Shown: one piece after another, positions 1 through 7,898 of the stretch
Numbering within the stretch: the stretch's first letter is position 1
Layout: each line of letters opens with the position of its first letter
NCBI RefSeq assembly: GCF_014137975.1
Contig: NZ_JACGWZ010000006.1
Span: forward strand, 124,001-188,000
Length of the DNA stretch: 64,000 bases
DNA from: Halosaccharopolyspora lacisalsi
GTDB taxonomy: Bacteria; Actinomycetota; Actinomycetes; Mycobacteriales; Pseudonocardiaceae
Direction: 5' to 3'
Translations under genes and position numbers: made by a program
The notes under the pieces: model-generated
The model's database searches: none
What the model was told of the DNA's origin: nothing
The model's input: the letters and a program-made list of their open reading frames with translations, nothing else

Positions 1-2730
1 GCCTGCCTGCTGCTGGAACCGAACCAGGTGGTTTCGATCGATCGGCTCATCGAGACGTTGTGGGGCCCCGCTCCGCCGGCCACGGCACGCACGATCGTCC
101 ACGGCTACGTCTCGCGGTTGCGCAAGCTGTTCTCGGTGGGTTCGACCGACGCCGCCGAGGATCGGCCGCAGATCGTGACCAGCTCGCCCGGCTACCTGCT
201 GCGCGTCGACAGCGACCGCGTCGATGCGCACCGCGCACGAGCGCTGGTCAACCACGCCCAGGGCCTCGAACCGGCCGAACGGTCCCGGGTGCTGGCCGAG
301 GCGCTGACCCTCTGGCGGGGCCCGGTGCTGTCCGACATCTCCTCGGACCGACTGCACAGGATGGTCGTACCCAACCTCGACGAGCTGCGGCTGCTCGCGC
401 TGGAGGAGCGCATCTCCGCCGATCTCGACCTCGGCGACGACAAGCGGTTGGTGGTCGAGCTCTCGACGCTGGTCGAGCGGTACCCGTTGCGCGAGCGGCT
501 GACCGGACAGCTGATGCTGGCCAACTACCGGTCGGGCCGCCGCGCCGAGGCGCAGTCCTGGTACCACGCCCTGCGCGGGCGACTGGCCGACGAGCTCGGC
601 ATCGATCCCGGACCGGAGCTGCGCACGTTGTACGAGCGGATGCTGCGTGACGACGAGTCCCTGCAGCGACCCCCGCGGCGTTCCGGGAAGGAACGGGACA
701 CCGGACCCGCGCCCGCGGAACTGCCGCCCGCGGTGGCCGGTTTCGTCGGCAGGCAACGGGAGCTGGCCGCGCTGGACCGGATACTGGCCGAGCACGAGCA
801 GGGTCAGGCGAACCTGCTCGCCATGCTGACCGGGACCGCAGGTGTCGGCAAGAGCGCACTGGCGATCACCTGGTCGCACCGCGTCACGCACCTCTTCCCG
901 GACGGGCAGCTCCACGCCTCGCTGCGCGGGTTCGACTCCGAGCGTGCCCCGCTGTCTCCCGGTGAGGCGCTGACCGGTTTCCTCAAGACCCTGGGGGTGG
1001 CCGCCGACGGCATTCCGGTGGATCTCGACGAGCGCGCCGCGCTGTACCGCTCGTTGCTGGCCGAACGGCGTTTCCTGATCCTGCTGGACGACGCCCGGGA
1101 CGCCGAACAGGTCAAACCGCTGTTGCCGGGAAGCGCCGGGTCGCTGGTGCTGGTGACCAGTCGCCGCAGGATGGACGGGCTGGTCGTGCGCAGCGGTGCA
1201 CGCATCCTGCCGCTGGAGACCCTGCCCACCGAGGCTGCCGTCGAGCTGCTGGACCGGGCGGGGGTTCCGGGGCGTTCGGAGGCCGAACCGGCCGCGGCGC
1301 GCGAACTCGCCGAACTCTGCGGAGGGCTGCCGCTGGCCCTGCGCATCGCCGCGGCGCGGTTGGCGACCAACCCGGGACGTGGTGTGTGCGACCTCGTGGA
1401 CGAGCTCGCCGACGAGCGCGACCGGTTGCGCGCGCTGGACATAGACGACCCCGACGCCAGCGTGCGGCGGGCGTTCGACATCTCCTACCGCACCCTGCAC
1501 CCCACCCACGCCACCACGTTCCGCCTGCTGGGGCTGGTGCCGGGGCACACGTTCACCGTGCACGCCGTGGCGGCGTTGTGCGGCACCGATCCGGTGACGT
1601 CCCGGCGCAGGTTGCGGGTGCTGGCACTGGCACACCTGGTGACCGAGTACGAACCGGATCGGTTCGGGATGCACGACCTGCTGCGGCTCTACGCCCGCGA
1701 TCTGCTCGCCACCGGCGATCCCGGCGCCGAGCAGGAGTCCGGGGCGGCGCTGGGGCGGCTGCTGCACCACTACCTCGTCGTGGCCGACCACGCCAGGCGC
1801 TTTCTGCGGCCCACCCGTGACGACCTGGACTTCTCCGCCGACGAGACGGTGGTCCGGCCCAGGATCACCGGGCGCTCCGGTGCGCTGGAGTGGTTCGACG
1901 TCGAGTGGCCGAACCTGGTCGCCGCCATCGTCACCGCCAATGCCGAGCAGTGGCACGAGTCGGCCTGGCGGTTGACGCGGTTGCAGTTCAACTACCTCAT
2001 GGTTCGTTGTCCCTGGGAGGACTGGATCACGATCTACACCAAGGGGCTCGACTCGGCCCGCAGGGTCGACGACCCTCCCGGCAAGGTGCTCATGTCGGCG
2101 GGGCTGGGGGTCGTGCACTCCCGGTTCGGCAACGCCGACGCCGCACTGGAGTACTACGCGGAGTCCCACGAGGGCGCCGTGGCCACCGGGGAGCCGGGCT
2201 GGTTGGCCATGGCCCAGGTCAACATGGGCAGTGTGCTGTTCCGGCTGGGACGTTACGACGAGGCGCAGCGCCACTGTCAGGACGCGTTGCGCACGTACCG
2301 GAGGCTGGGGGACCGTTACCGGGAGGCGGGGGCGTTGAACAACCTCGCCCAGGTGGAGCAGGTCAACGGTCATCGCGAGGCCGCGCTGGAGCATCTGCGG
2401 GAGGCCGTGGTGATGTACCGGGAGGCCGACGACCTGGAGACCCTGGCGATGGTGCTGAACAACTGCGGTGAGGTCAGTGTCGAACTGGGGCGGTCCTCCG
2501 ACGCGGAGCGCTACCACGACGAGGCGCTGGGCGTCGCCCTGCGCTGCGGTTCGGCCATGCGCCAAGCCGCGGCCCACCTCGGTCTCGGCGACGTCGCCCG
2601 TGCCCGGCGGGACTTTCCGGTGGCGCGGGTCAGGTGGGAGACAGCGCTGTCGATCTTCGAGAGCGGAGGTTCACCGCGCGCGTTGGAGGTGCGAGCTCGG
2701 CTGGACGAGTCCCAACGAGGTGTCGGCTGA
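1..2730 (+). CDS. AfsR/SARP-family transcriptional regulator (5' truncated by window)
   Basis: Cytoplasmic pathway or secondary-metabolism activator of the AfsR type. The reading frame is open from base 1 and the first residues already fit the winged-helix DNA-binding domain, so the true start lies upstream. From the first ATG at 28, a BTAD domain covers roughly residues 60-210, followed by an NB-ARC ATPase module with a P-loop GTAGVGKSAL near residue 269 and a Walker B-like LILLDDAR, then TPR repeats in the last 300 residues. The size (at least 900 residues) fits AfsR-like SARPs rather than the short form. No partner kinase is in view. Direct repeats of the kind SARPs bind lie about 70 bases past the stop. 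Family assignment is firm; the target is unknown. Confidence 0.93.
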   Translation, partial: ACLLLEPNQVVSIDRLIETLWGPAPPATARTIVHGYVSRLRKLFSVGSTDAAEDRPQIVTSSPGYLLRVDSDRVDAHRARALVNHAQGLEPAERSRVLAEALTLWRGPVLSDISSDRLHRMVVPNLDELRLLALEERISADLDLGDDKRLVVELSTLVERYPLRERLTGQLMLANYRSGRRAEAQSWYHALRGRLADELGIDPGPELRTLYERMLRDDESLQRPPRRSGKERDTGPAPAELPPAVAGFVGRQRELAALDRILAEHEQGQANLLAMLTGTAGVGKSALAITWSHRVTHLFPDGQLHASLRGFDSERAPLSPGEALTGFLKTLGVAADGIPVDLDERAALYRSLLAERRFLILLDDARDAEQVKPLLPGSAGSLVLVTSRRRMDGLVVRSGARILPLETLPTEAAVELLDRAGVPGRSEAEPAAARELAELCGGLPLALRIAAARLATNPGRGVCDLVDELADERDRLRALDIDDPDASVRRAFDISYRTLHPTHATTFRLLGLVPGHTFTVHAVAALCGTDPVTSRRRLRVLALAHLVTEYEPDRFGMHDLLRLYARDLLATGDPGAEQESGAALGRLLHHYLVVADHARRFLRPTRDDLDFSADETVVRPRITGRSGALEWFDVEWPNLVAAIVTANAEQWHESAWRLTRLQFNYLMVRCPWEDWITIYTKGLDSARRVDDPPGKVLMSAGLGVVHSRFGNADAALEYYAESHEGAVATGEPGWLAMAQVNMGSVLFRLGRYDEAQRHCQDALRTYRRLGDRYREAGALNNLAQVEQVNGHREAALEHLREAVVMYREADDLETLAMVLNNCGEVSVELGRSSDAERYHDEALGVALRCGSAMRQAAAHLGLGDVARARRDFPVARVRWETALSIFESGGSPRALEVRARLDESQRGVG

Positions 2731-2776
2731 GTGGGGTTGTGCGGGCATGTCGTCGATTGCGGGGCTCGTGAACAGG

Positions 2777-2828
2777 CTAAACGCCCCGAATCGCGGTAGC
2801 GTTTAGTCATCGTTTAGCTGGCGATTAG
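2777..2828. promoter_or_regulatory. candidate SARP-type operator: CGTTTAG repeats at 11-bp pitch
   Basis: Heptamers CGTTTAG at 2800-2806, CGTTTAG at 2811-2817 and CGATTAG at 2822-2828 are spaced exactly 11 bp; the inverted copy CTAAACG is at 2777-2783. SARP and OmpR-type winged-helix proteins are known to bind heptamer direct repeats with one-turn spacing. The site sits directly behind an AfsR-like gene. The regulated transcript is not evident, because no clear gene follows on either side for several hundred bases. Confidence 0.45.
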
Positions 2829-2990
2829 TGGTGTCTGGAACCTTGGTGATCGTGCGGGTTGGTTCCACCGGCTCGGCGTGACCGATCCGCACGTGGATGA
2901 CTCCGGGGAATCCACGGGGGGATTGCCTGACCGTTGCGGTGCTTGCAAGGGGAGAGGCAGGCGCCGGAACGGCCGGTTGTGGGGGTCAGG

Positions 2991-3014
2991 CATCCGGGAG
3001 CGCGCTCCCGGATG
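2991..3014. repeat. perfect 24-nt palindrome
   Basis: Half-site CATCCGGGAGCG is followed at once by its exact reverse complement, giving a 12-bp stem with no loop as a hairpin, or a two-fold symmetric protein site. It lies just upstream of the terminator-like hairpin at 3027. Confidence 0.6.
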
Positions 3015-3026
3015 GGATGTGGGGGT

Positions 3027-3059
3027 GAGTGCGGGTCTCCGTGCCGGAGGCCCGCACTC
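3027..3059 (+). terminator. rho-independent terminator-like hairpin
   Basis: A 15-bp stem (GAGTGCGGGTCTCCG pairing with CGGAGGCCCGCACTC, one G-T wobble) with a 3-nt loop is followed by CGTCTTTT on the + strand. It probably ends the transcript coming from the SARP gene or from the repeat region behind it. Confidence 0.6.
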
Positions 3060-3325
3060 CGTCTTTTCGGGGGCGACGTTTCACCGGGTGTTGTCGTACC
3101 CCTGAGGTACGGATGCCCCGTGTCCGGATCGCAGGACGTTCTCGACGGTCTCGGCCGGCTGCCTGGCGAAGCTCGACGAAGGCCGGGGCGCCGTCGCCCG
3201 GGCCGAGGACCGCCGGGCTGGCCCTGATGCGAGGTTCGGGGCCTGGTCACCACGCCACCGCCGTTGTCGCATCCCGGCCGAGCGAGACCATGAGCGCCCT
3301 GGGCGTCGTCCAGGACGGTGAACCG

Positions 3326-3350
3326 ATCCTGCGGCGAACCGCCGCAGGAT
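3326..3350. terminator. hairpin near the end of the SGNH hydrolase gene
   Basis: ATCCTGCGGC and GCCGCAGGAT form a perfect 10-bp stem around a 5-nt loop. It lies about 150 bases beyond the stop of the minus-strand hydrolase gene and could be its terminator. There is no clear T-run on either side. Confidence 0.4.
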
Positions 3351-3498
3351 TCGACGTACGTTGCCGCGCTCCCACCCGCTCGTGATCCACGTCGAGCACC
3401 GGAACCCCGCCCGGCACTCACCCGGTGACCGAGGGCTCCGGCCGAGTCGGCGACCCCCGAAGGGACTCACCAGCACGTCCTCATCGAAAACGCGGGCC

Positions 3499-4314
3499 TT
3501 ACCGGGTCGAGGACAGCGGGGCCGGGTGGGGGCGCTTGGGGCCACGGCCGTCGCCGGAGGAGTGCCCACGCAGGCGACGGCCGATCCACGGCCCGAGGTG
3601 CTCGCGTACCCAACGCAGGTCCTCGGACCGCTGCGTGCGCCAGGACCGGACGGGAAGCGGTGGCCAGGGGCGGCGCCAGTCGTCGTCGGTCTCCAGGCCG
3701 AGCGCCTCTCCGGCACGCAGCGCGACCGCGCGGTGTCCTTCCGGCGACAGGTGCAGTCGGTCCTCGCCCCAGGCGCGCGGATCCCGCAGCACCGGCATCG
3801 ACCAGAGGTCGGCGACCCGGCAGTCGTGTCGGTCGGCGATGGCGCGCAGATGGGCGTTGTAGGTACCGACCCTGCCCCGCACGTGCCGCATGACCGGCTT
3901 TCGCCGGGTGTCGAAACCGGTGCCGATGAGCACGTCGGCACCGGCGGCGCGCAGCTCGGTCACGGCGGCGTCGAAGCGCTCGGCGAGCAGGTCGGGATCC
4001 CCACCGGGCCGCAGGATGTCGTTGCCTCCCGCGGCCAGGGAAACCAGGGACGGGCGCAGCGCGATCGCCGCCGGAACCTGATGCTCGACGATCTGATCGA
4101 GTAGTTTGCCGCGTACGGCGAGGTTGGCGTAATGCAGACGCGGGTTGCCCACGGACAGGTTCTCGGCGAGGCGATCGGCCCACCCGCGGTAACTTCCGTC
4201 GGCGTAAGGGTCGTCCAGGCCTTCAGTGAAGCTGTCGCCCAGAGCGACGTAACTGTCCCAGTGGTGTCTGGGTGTTTCCGGTCGCCGTGGACGCTCGCTC
4301 TGGTCGTTGCTCAT
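3499..4314 (-). CDS. SGNH/GDSL-family hydrolase
   Basis: Probable esterase or lipase of the SGNH fold, 271 residues. Block I reads YVALGDSFTEGLDD (catalytic Ser in GDSF) near residue 21, block III AAGGNDILRPG carries the oxyanion Asn, and the C-terminal block DRLHLSPEGH supplies the Asp-x-x-His pair. No signal peptide is visible, so it is likely cytoplasmic. The start is set at the ATG at 4314, which has GGAAGGAG just upstream; an in-frame start 30 codons earlier would add an unlike leader. It stands alone on the minus strand, diverging from the ESX-type gene at 4771. The substrate cannot be told. Confidence 0.9.
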   Translation of the reverse strand: MSNDQSERPRRPETPRHHWDSYVALGDSFTEGLDDPYADGSYRGWADRLAENLSVGNPRLHYANLAVRGKLLDQIVEHQVPAAIALRPSLVSLAAGGNDILRPGGDPDLLAERFDAAVTELRAAGADVLIGTGFDTRRKPVMRHVRGRVGTYNAHLRAIADRHDCRVADLWSMPVLRDPRAWGEDRLHLSPEGHRAVALRAGEALGLETDDDWRRPWPPLPVRSWRTQRSEDLRWVREHLGPWIGRRLRGHSSGDGRGPKRPHPAPLSSTR

Positions 4315-4770
4315 CGACACTCCTTCCACGGGCGGGCTGTCCCCTCGTGGTCCCCGCGCGGTGACAGGACCGTGCGCAGGGGCTGAGGTGGTCGATAACC
4401 ACATTGAACCGCGCGGGACGACCTACGCCACCGTCGGTACGGCGTAAGTGACATACGGCACGGGACAGTTTCGTTTATCCTCGGTCGCTCCCACCGCTCC
4501 TTCCGGCGTGGCGAACTGAGGCTGATCAGCGGTTTTCCCCGACAGCGGTGGTACGAGATCGACGGACTCCGGAGAAACGGCGTGAGGCGTGCGCGACAAC
4601 TGCTAATGTCCGTCGGCGGTAAGGGAAGCAACGAGGGGGATGTCGGCATCGACGTCCGTGGCCGTGCCGGTCGACGGTGCTGCCACGACCGCGTGAGTGG
4701 GGAACGACGGCATGTTCGCTTGCGTCGGACCGGATGTGTCCGCCGATAGGAGTCAGGATCTGGGGGAGCA
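4315..4770. other. divergent intergenic region before the ESX-type genes
   Basis: About 450 bases between the hydrolase and the Pro-rich gene hold the promoters of both. No domain-bearing gene is seen. A strong ribosome site (GAGGGGG) precedes an ATG at 4640 that opens only an 18-codon frame ending at a TGA, which could be a leader peptide or the stump of a lost small ESX gene. Confidence 0.5.
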
Positions 4771-6051
4771 GTGATGTCACCGCAGGATCCGGCAGCGCCA
4801 GTGGGACCACATCAACGCGCTCCCACGCCACCCGGCCACGAACCGTCCGCGGCACCTGCCGGGCCGCCACGGTTCGATCTGCGTTCGGAGTTCGCCGCGC
4901 TGGCGAGCGTGCACGATCCCCACGCCTTCTGGGACCGCGTCGACCGGCTCGGTGACAGGTTCGAGCACGAGCAGCGCCTGCGGGAACAGGCGAGCAGACC
5001 GCAGGCGGCGGCGGATCGTCCCGACTCGGCGACCCGCTCGGGGTTCAGGCCGGTCTCGGCGCTGTCCGGGGAACTGGGCGGGGATGCCGACAGCGCCCCA
5101 CCGGTGTGGCCCGAACCCGCCGCGCCGTCACCGGGATCCGTTCAGCGCCCGGCCGGGCACTCGGGCTCCCTGAGCGGTTCGTTGTCCTCGCCGGGCACTT
5201 CCGAGGCACCGCATGCGGAAGCCGCGCCGTCGCCCGCCCAGCCACCTCCGCCCACGTCCGAGACATCGCCGCCTCGGGGAGTGCCGCGACCACCCGCGGG
5301 ACCGCCACGATCAGGCCCTCCTGCGGGAGATGCCCCGCCATCCCCGCCTCGTCACGGTGACGGCCCCGAGTCGCAGCGCACCGAGCCACAGCCCCAGCCG
5401 GAACGGCCCTTTCCTCCGCCGCCCGCCCAGTCGCCTCCCCCGGCCGCTCCCGGGGCCTCGCCGCCTCGGGGAGTGCCGCGACCACCAGCGGGGCAGCAGC
5501 CAGTACCCCCGCCGGCGCAGCAGTCGGGGCCACCGCCTGCGCAGCCTCCTCCGGGCCCGCCTCCGGCGCAGCCTCCCCATCCGGGGCTCCCCGCGCAGGA
5601 GCAGGAACCACCTTCCCCACCGGCCGGGGTCTCGCGCCCCGCTGCCGGGCCACCGGAGGGAGCACCGCCCGCCGGACCGCCCCCACCTCCCCAACCGCCG
5701 CAGCCCGCGTCGCAGGCACCCGAGCCGGCGGCGCCCCAGCCACCCAAGTACGTACCGCGTCCCGACGGCGGGTTCGGGCCGCTGGGTTCGGGGGCGTGGA
5801 CGGGAGGGGGCGGATCCTCCTACCAGAACAAGGTCGCGAGCGGGGCGCGTCACGACGCCGAGGAGCCCGAGGCCGGCGCCGACAACGCCGCCGACTTCCG
5901 TGCCGCTCGCGGTGATCGGTGGGCGGAGGAGGAGGCCGCACCCCAGTTCCTCGTCGATGCCGACGACCTCTACGACGACGACTACGGATCGAGCAGATTG
6001 GTCGCCCCGCCGGTCATCGGTGAGGCTCCCCCGAGTTACCGAGATTACTGA
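4771..6051 (+). CDS. Pro-rich ESX-associated protein (PPE-like tail without a PPE domain)
   Basis: Protein of 426 residues. The first 75 residues hold a charged helical piece (FDLRSEFAALASVHDPHAFW and following). Residues about 80-330 are extremely Pro-rich low complexity with a repeated PPRGVPRPPAG unit. The acidic tail ends in LVAPPVIGEAPP, a tail I recall from actinobacterial PPE-like ESX proteins. No N-terminal PPE helical domain is present. The start is GTG 4771 or ATG 4774, both behind GGGGGAG. The espG gene follows after 10 bases, so the two are likely one operon. The role as an EspG client or ESX partner is inferred from context only. Confidence 0.6.
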   Translation: MMSPQDPAAPVGPHQRAPTPPGHEPSAAPAGPPRFDLRSEFAALASVHDPHAFWDRVDRLGDRFEHEQRLREQASRPQAAADRPDSATRSGFRPVSALSGELGGDADSAPPVWPEPAAPSPGSVQRPAGHSGSLSGSLSSPGTSEAPHAEAAPSPAQPPPPTSETSPPRGVPRPPAGPPRSGPPAGDAPPSPPRHGDGPESQRTEPQPQPERPFPPPPAQSPPPAAPGASPPRGVPRPPAGQQPVPPPAQQSGPPPAQPPPGPPPAQPPHPGLPAQEQEPPSPPAGVSRPAAGPPEGAPPAGPPPPPQPPQPASQAPEPAAPQPPKYVPRPDGGFGPLGSGAWTGGGGSSYQNKVASGARHDAEEPEAGADNAADFRAARGDRWAEEEAAPQFLVDADDLYDDDYGSSRLVAPPVIGEAPPSYRDY

Positions 6052-6061
6052 GGGACTACTG

Positions 6062-6775
6062 ATGGTCGACACGATCACGTTGTCCATCCCCGCGGTGGAC
6101 GTACTGGGCGAACAACTGAATCTCGGCGTGCGGCAGTACCCGTTCGAGTTCCCCCGGGTGGGGGGCTTCCCCGAGCACCGCGAGCAGGTGGTGCGGCAGG
6201 TCCACGAGGAGCTGGACGCGGCGGGCCTCGCCGGTTCGGGAAGACCGGAGCCGGAGGTCGAGGACGCCCTGTACCTGCTGTCCAGTTCCGAGGTCTCGAT
6301 CGCGGCGGCGGGGTTGCTCGACGTGCGCGCGGGTTACCGGTTGGCCGCTCGAGTGGTGGCCACCGGCGAGGTCGGCGTCGTCGCCGTGCTGACCGGGCGT
6401 GGTCTGCGGATGGACTTCATGTCCCCGGACGATCTCCCGGGAGTCTGCGCCGACCTGCTGCCGGAGGCGCCCCCGGGAGCGGGTGAGCCGGCCTCGGTGG
6501 CGGGGGCCCCGGGAACCGACGCCGAGGGGACGCGGGCAGTGGAGGCGATCACTTCGCTGCCGAAATACCGTCTCGGCCACTACGTCGTCGCCAACACCGA
6601 GCGCAGGCGGCGGGTGCGGTTGTCCGGTCCGGCCTGGTTCGACACCGACCGGGGGCGCTACGCGCTCTCCGCCGAGCAGGCCTCCGGGCAGCACGTCCTG
6701 ACCTGCGCTCCGGTGGACCGCCACGGCATGGCCGAGCGGATCGGCTCGTTGCTGGAACAAGCCCGTGCGGGGTGA
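6062..6775 (+). CDS. ESX secretion-associated protein EspG family
   Basis: Cytosolic chaperone family of type VII secretion, known in mycobacteria to bind PE-PPE pairs and keep them soluble until export. This protein has 237 residues. Family features seen are the N-terminal strand-rich segment, the central GYRLAARVVATGEVGVVAVLTGRGLRM-like beta region, and the late segment SLPKYRLGHYVVA...RGRYAL typical of EspG proteins. ATG 6062 has GAGGG upstream and lies 10 bases after the preceding gene. There is no ESX ATPase or EccC-type gene in the window, so this is an outlying ESX accessory locus. Family call is good; the client is probably the upstream protein or a distant one. Confidence 0.82.
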   Translation: MVDTITLSIPAVDVLGEQLNLGVRQYPFEFPRVGGFPEHREQVVRQVHEELDAAGLAGSGRPEPEVEDALYLLSSSEVSIAAAGLLDVRAGYRLAARVVATGEVGVVAVLTGRGLRMDFMSPDDLPGVCADLLPEAPPGAGEPASVAGAPGTDAEGTRAVEAITSLPKYRLGHYVVANTERRRRVRLSGPAWFDTDRGRYALSAEQASGQHVLTCAPVDRHGMAERIGSLLEQARAG

Positions 6776-6837
6776 AGGGGTGTTGGGCCGAACACCGATG
6801 GGTGCGTCGTCACGCGTGGGTGAGGCAGGCTGAAAAA

Positions 6838-7515
6838 GTGAAGCAGCACTCCACCGAGGCGAAGACGGCCGCGGACACCGACCGGGACTCGTTGATGCAC
6901 TTGCTCGGAGGTCGGGCCAGTGCTGTCGACGCCAGTGTGCCGCCGGTCGTGTTCGGACTGGCCTGGCTGCTCGCCGGCGAGTCGATCGTCGTCGGCGGTG
7001 CGGCGGCCGTGGCGGCGGGGATCGCCATCGGTGCGGTGCGACTGCACAAGGGGGCGCGCCCGCGTGCCGTGCTGATCAGCCTGCTCGGGGTCATGCTCGG
7101 TGCGGTCATCGCGTTGCGCACCGGTGACGCGGCCGACTTCTACCTCGTCCGGGTGGTGAGCAACGCCGCCAGCGCGCTGGTCTGGATGACCAGCATCGCG
7201 CTGCGGTGGCCGTTTCTGGGCCTGGTCGTGGGCACGTTGCTCGGCCAGCGCGCGCGGTGGCGGCGCGATCCCGCGTTGCGGAGTGCTTACAACCGCGCCA
7301 GCTGGGTGTGGGTCGGCCAGTACGTCACGCGACTGCTCGTGTTCATCCCGCTGTGGGCGGTCGACGCCGTGGTCGCTCTCGGCATCGCCCAGGTGGTGCT
7401 GACCTGGCCGCTGGTGGCCGTCTGCGTCGTGTCGAGCTGGTGGGTGCTGCGGCGAAGCCTGCCCGCCGATCACCCCGGTGTCCGTCGCCCCCGCGTCGCG
7501 GAGAACGCCACCTGA
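6838..7515 (+). CDS. DUF3159-family membrane protein
   Basis: Integral membrane protein of about 225 residues with five or six hydrophobic segments and the DUF3159 landmarks SLMHLLGGRASAVDASVPPVVFGLAWLLAG at the N-terminus and ALRWPFLG...RARWRRDPALRSAYNRASWVWVGQYVTRLL in the middle. The biochemical function of this actinobacterial family is not known. The start is placed at GTG 6838, behind GAGGCAG; an in-frame GTG at 6772 overlapping the espG stop would give 22 more residues without family support. It lies downstream of espG on the same strand, with cutA next. Confidence 0.82.
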   Translation: MKQHSTEAKTAADTDRDSLMHLLGGRASAVDASVPPVVFGLAWLLAGESIVVGGAAAVAAGIAIGAVRLHKGARPRAVLISLLGVMLGAVIALRTGDAADFYLVRVVSNAASALVWMTSIALRWPFLGLVVGTLLGQRARWRRDPALRSAYNRASWVWVGQYVTRLLVFIPLWAVDAVVALGIAQVVLTWPLVAVCVVSSWWVLRRSLPADHPGVRRPRVAENAT

Positions 7516-7545
7516 ACCGGACGGGAAATCGTGGCGATTCATGCG

Positions 7546-7574
7546 TTTTGATGCTTACATTTGCCCGTTACCCT
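7546..7574 (+). promoter_or_regulatory. candidate leaderless promoter of cutA
   Basis: TACCCT at 7569-7574 fits the TANNNT -10 pattern and lies 7 bases before the ATG at 7581; TTTTGA at 7546-7551 could be the -35, giving a 17-bp spacer. No ribosome site precedes the cutA start, so a leaderless transcript beginning at the ATG is plausible. Confidence 0.4.
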
Positions 7575-7580
7575 GGCTCC

Positions 7581-7898
7581 ATGGCTGAGTATATGCAGGT
7601 CGTGACGACGACCGACTCGGAGGAGGCCGCGGCCGACCTCGCCCGCAGCATCGTCGATGCCCGCGCCGGAGCGTGCGTTCAGGTCGTGCCCGTGCGCAGC
7701 TTCTACCGCTGGGAGCAGGCCGTCCAGGACGATCCCGAGTGGCAGCTCCAGGTCAAGACCGCTGCCGGCAGCCTCGACGCGCTGATGAGGTGCATCAAGA
7801 ACAACCACACCTACGACGTCCCCGAGATCATCGCTACGCCGATCACGGTAGGCAACGAGGCCTACTTGTCGTGGGTGGACGAGGAGACTCAGGCCTGA
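7581..7898 (+). CDS. cutA: divalent-cation tolerance protein CutA
   Basis: Small trimeric cytosolic protein of 105 residues, the normal CutA size. Recognisable CutA blocks are QVVTTTDSEEAAADLARSIV, ARAGACVQVVPVRSFYRWE, the WQLQVKT strand, and the C-terminal HTYDVPEIIATPI...YLSWVDEET. The family is linked to copper and divalent-metal tolerance, though its exact action is unclear. The start is ATG 7581 (a second ATG at 7593 is possible); no Shine-Dalgarno is visible. The 3' end overlaps the convergent regulator gene by 10 bases. Confidence 0.95.
   Translation: MAEYMQVVTTTDSEEAAADLARSIVDARAGACVQVVPVRSFYRWEQAVQDDPEWQLQVKTAAGSLDALMRCIKNNHTYDVPEIIATPITVGNEAYLSWVDEETQA

Larger units (their letters stand above)
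2731..3498. other. gene-poor intergenic stretch with repeats and hairpins
   Basis: No convincing gene is seen in these 770 bases on either strand; open frames here are GC-rich shadows without domains or ribosome sites. The stretch holds 11-bp-spaced CGTTTAG repeats (2777-2828), a perfect palindrome at 2991-3014, a terminator-like hairpin at 3027-3059 and a 10-bp stem at 3326-3350. A 75-codon frame starting with GTG at 2878 carries a CGACKGRG motif but has no good ribosome site and runs through the terminator hairpin, so it is not called as a gene. Confidence 0.6.

Noticed and set aside
2878..3105. 75-codon + strand frame with a CGACKGRG motif, considered as an AfsS-like target
   Set aside because: Weak start, no ribosome site, and the terminator-like hairpin at 3027-3059 lies inside it. 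AfsS repeats are absent.
2825..3421. Possible minus-strand gene in the SARP-SGNH gap, perhaps a DUF397-like protein
   Set aside because: The codons give no consistent DUF397 pattern, there is no ribosome site, and hairpins fall inside the frame.
5271..5500. Repeated GCCTCGGGGAGTGCCGCGACC units, considered as a repeat array
   Set aside because: Only two copies, both in frame within the Pro-rich coding region, so they are protein repeats and not a CRISPR or other array. No CRISPR array is seen in the window.
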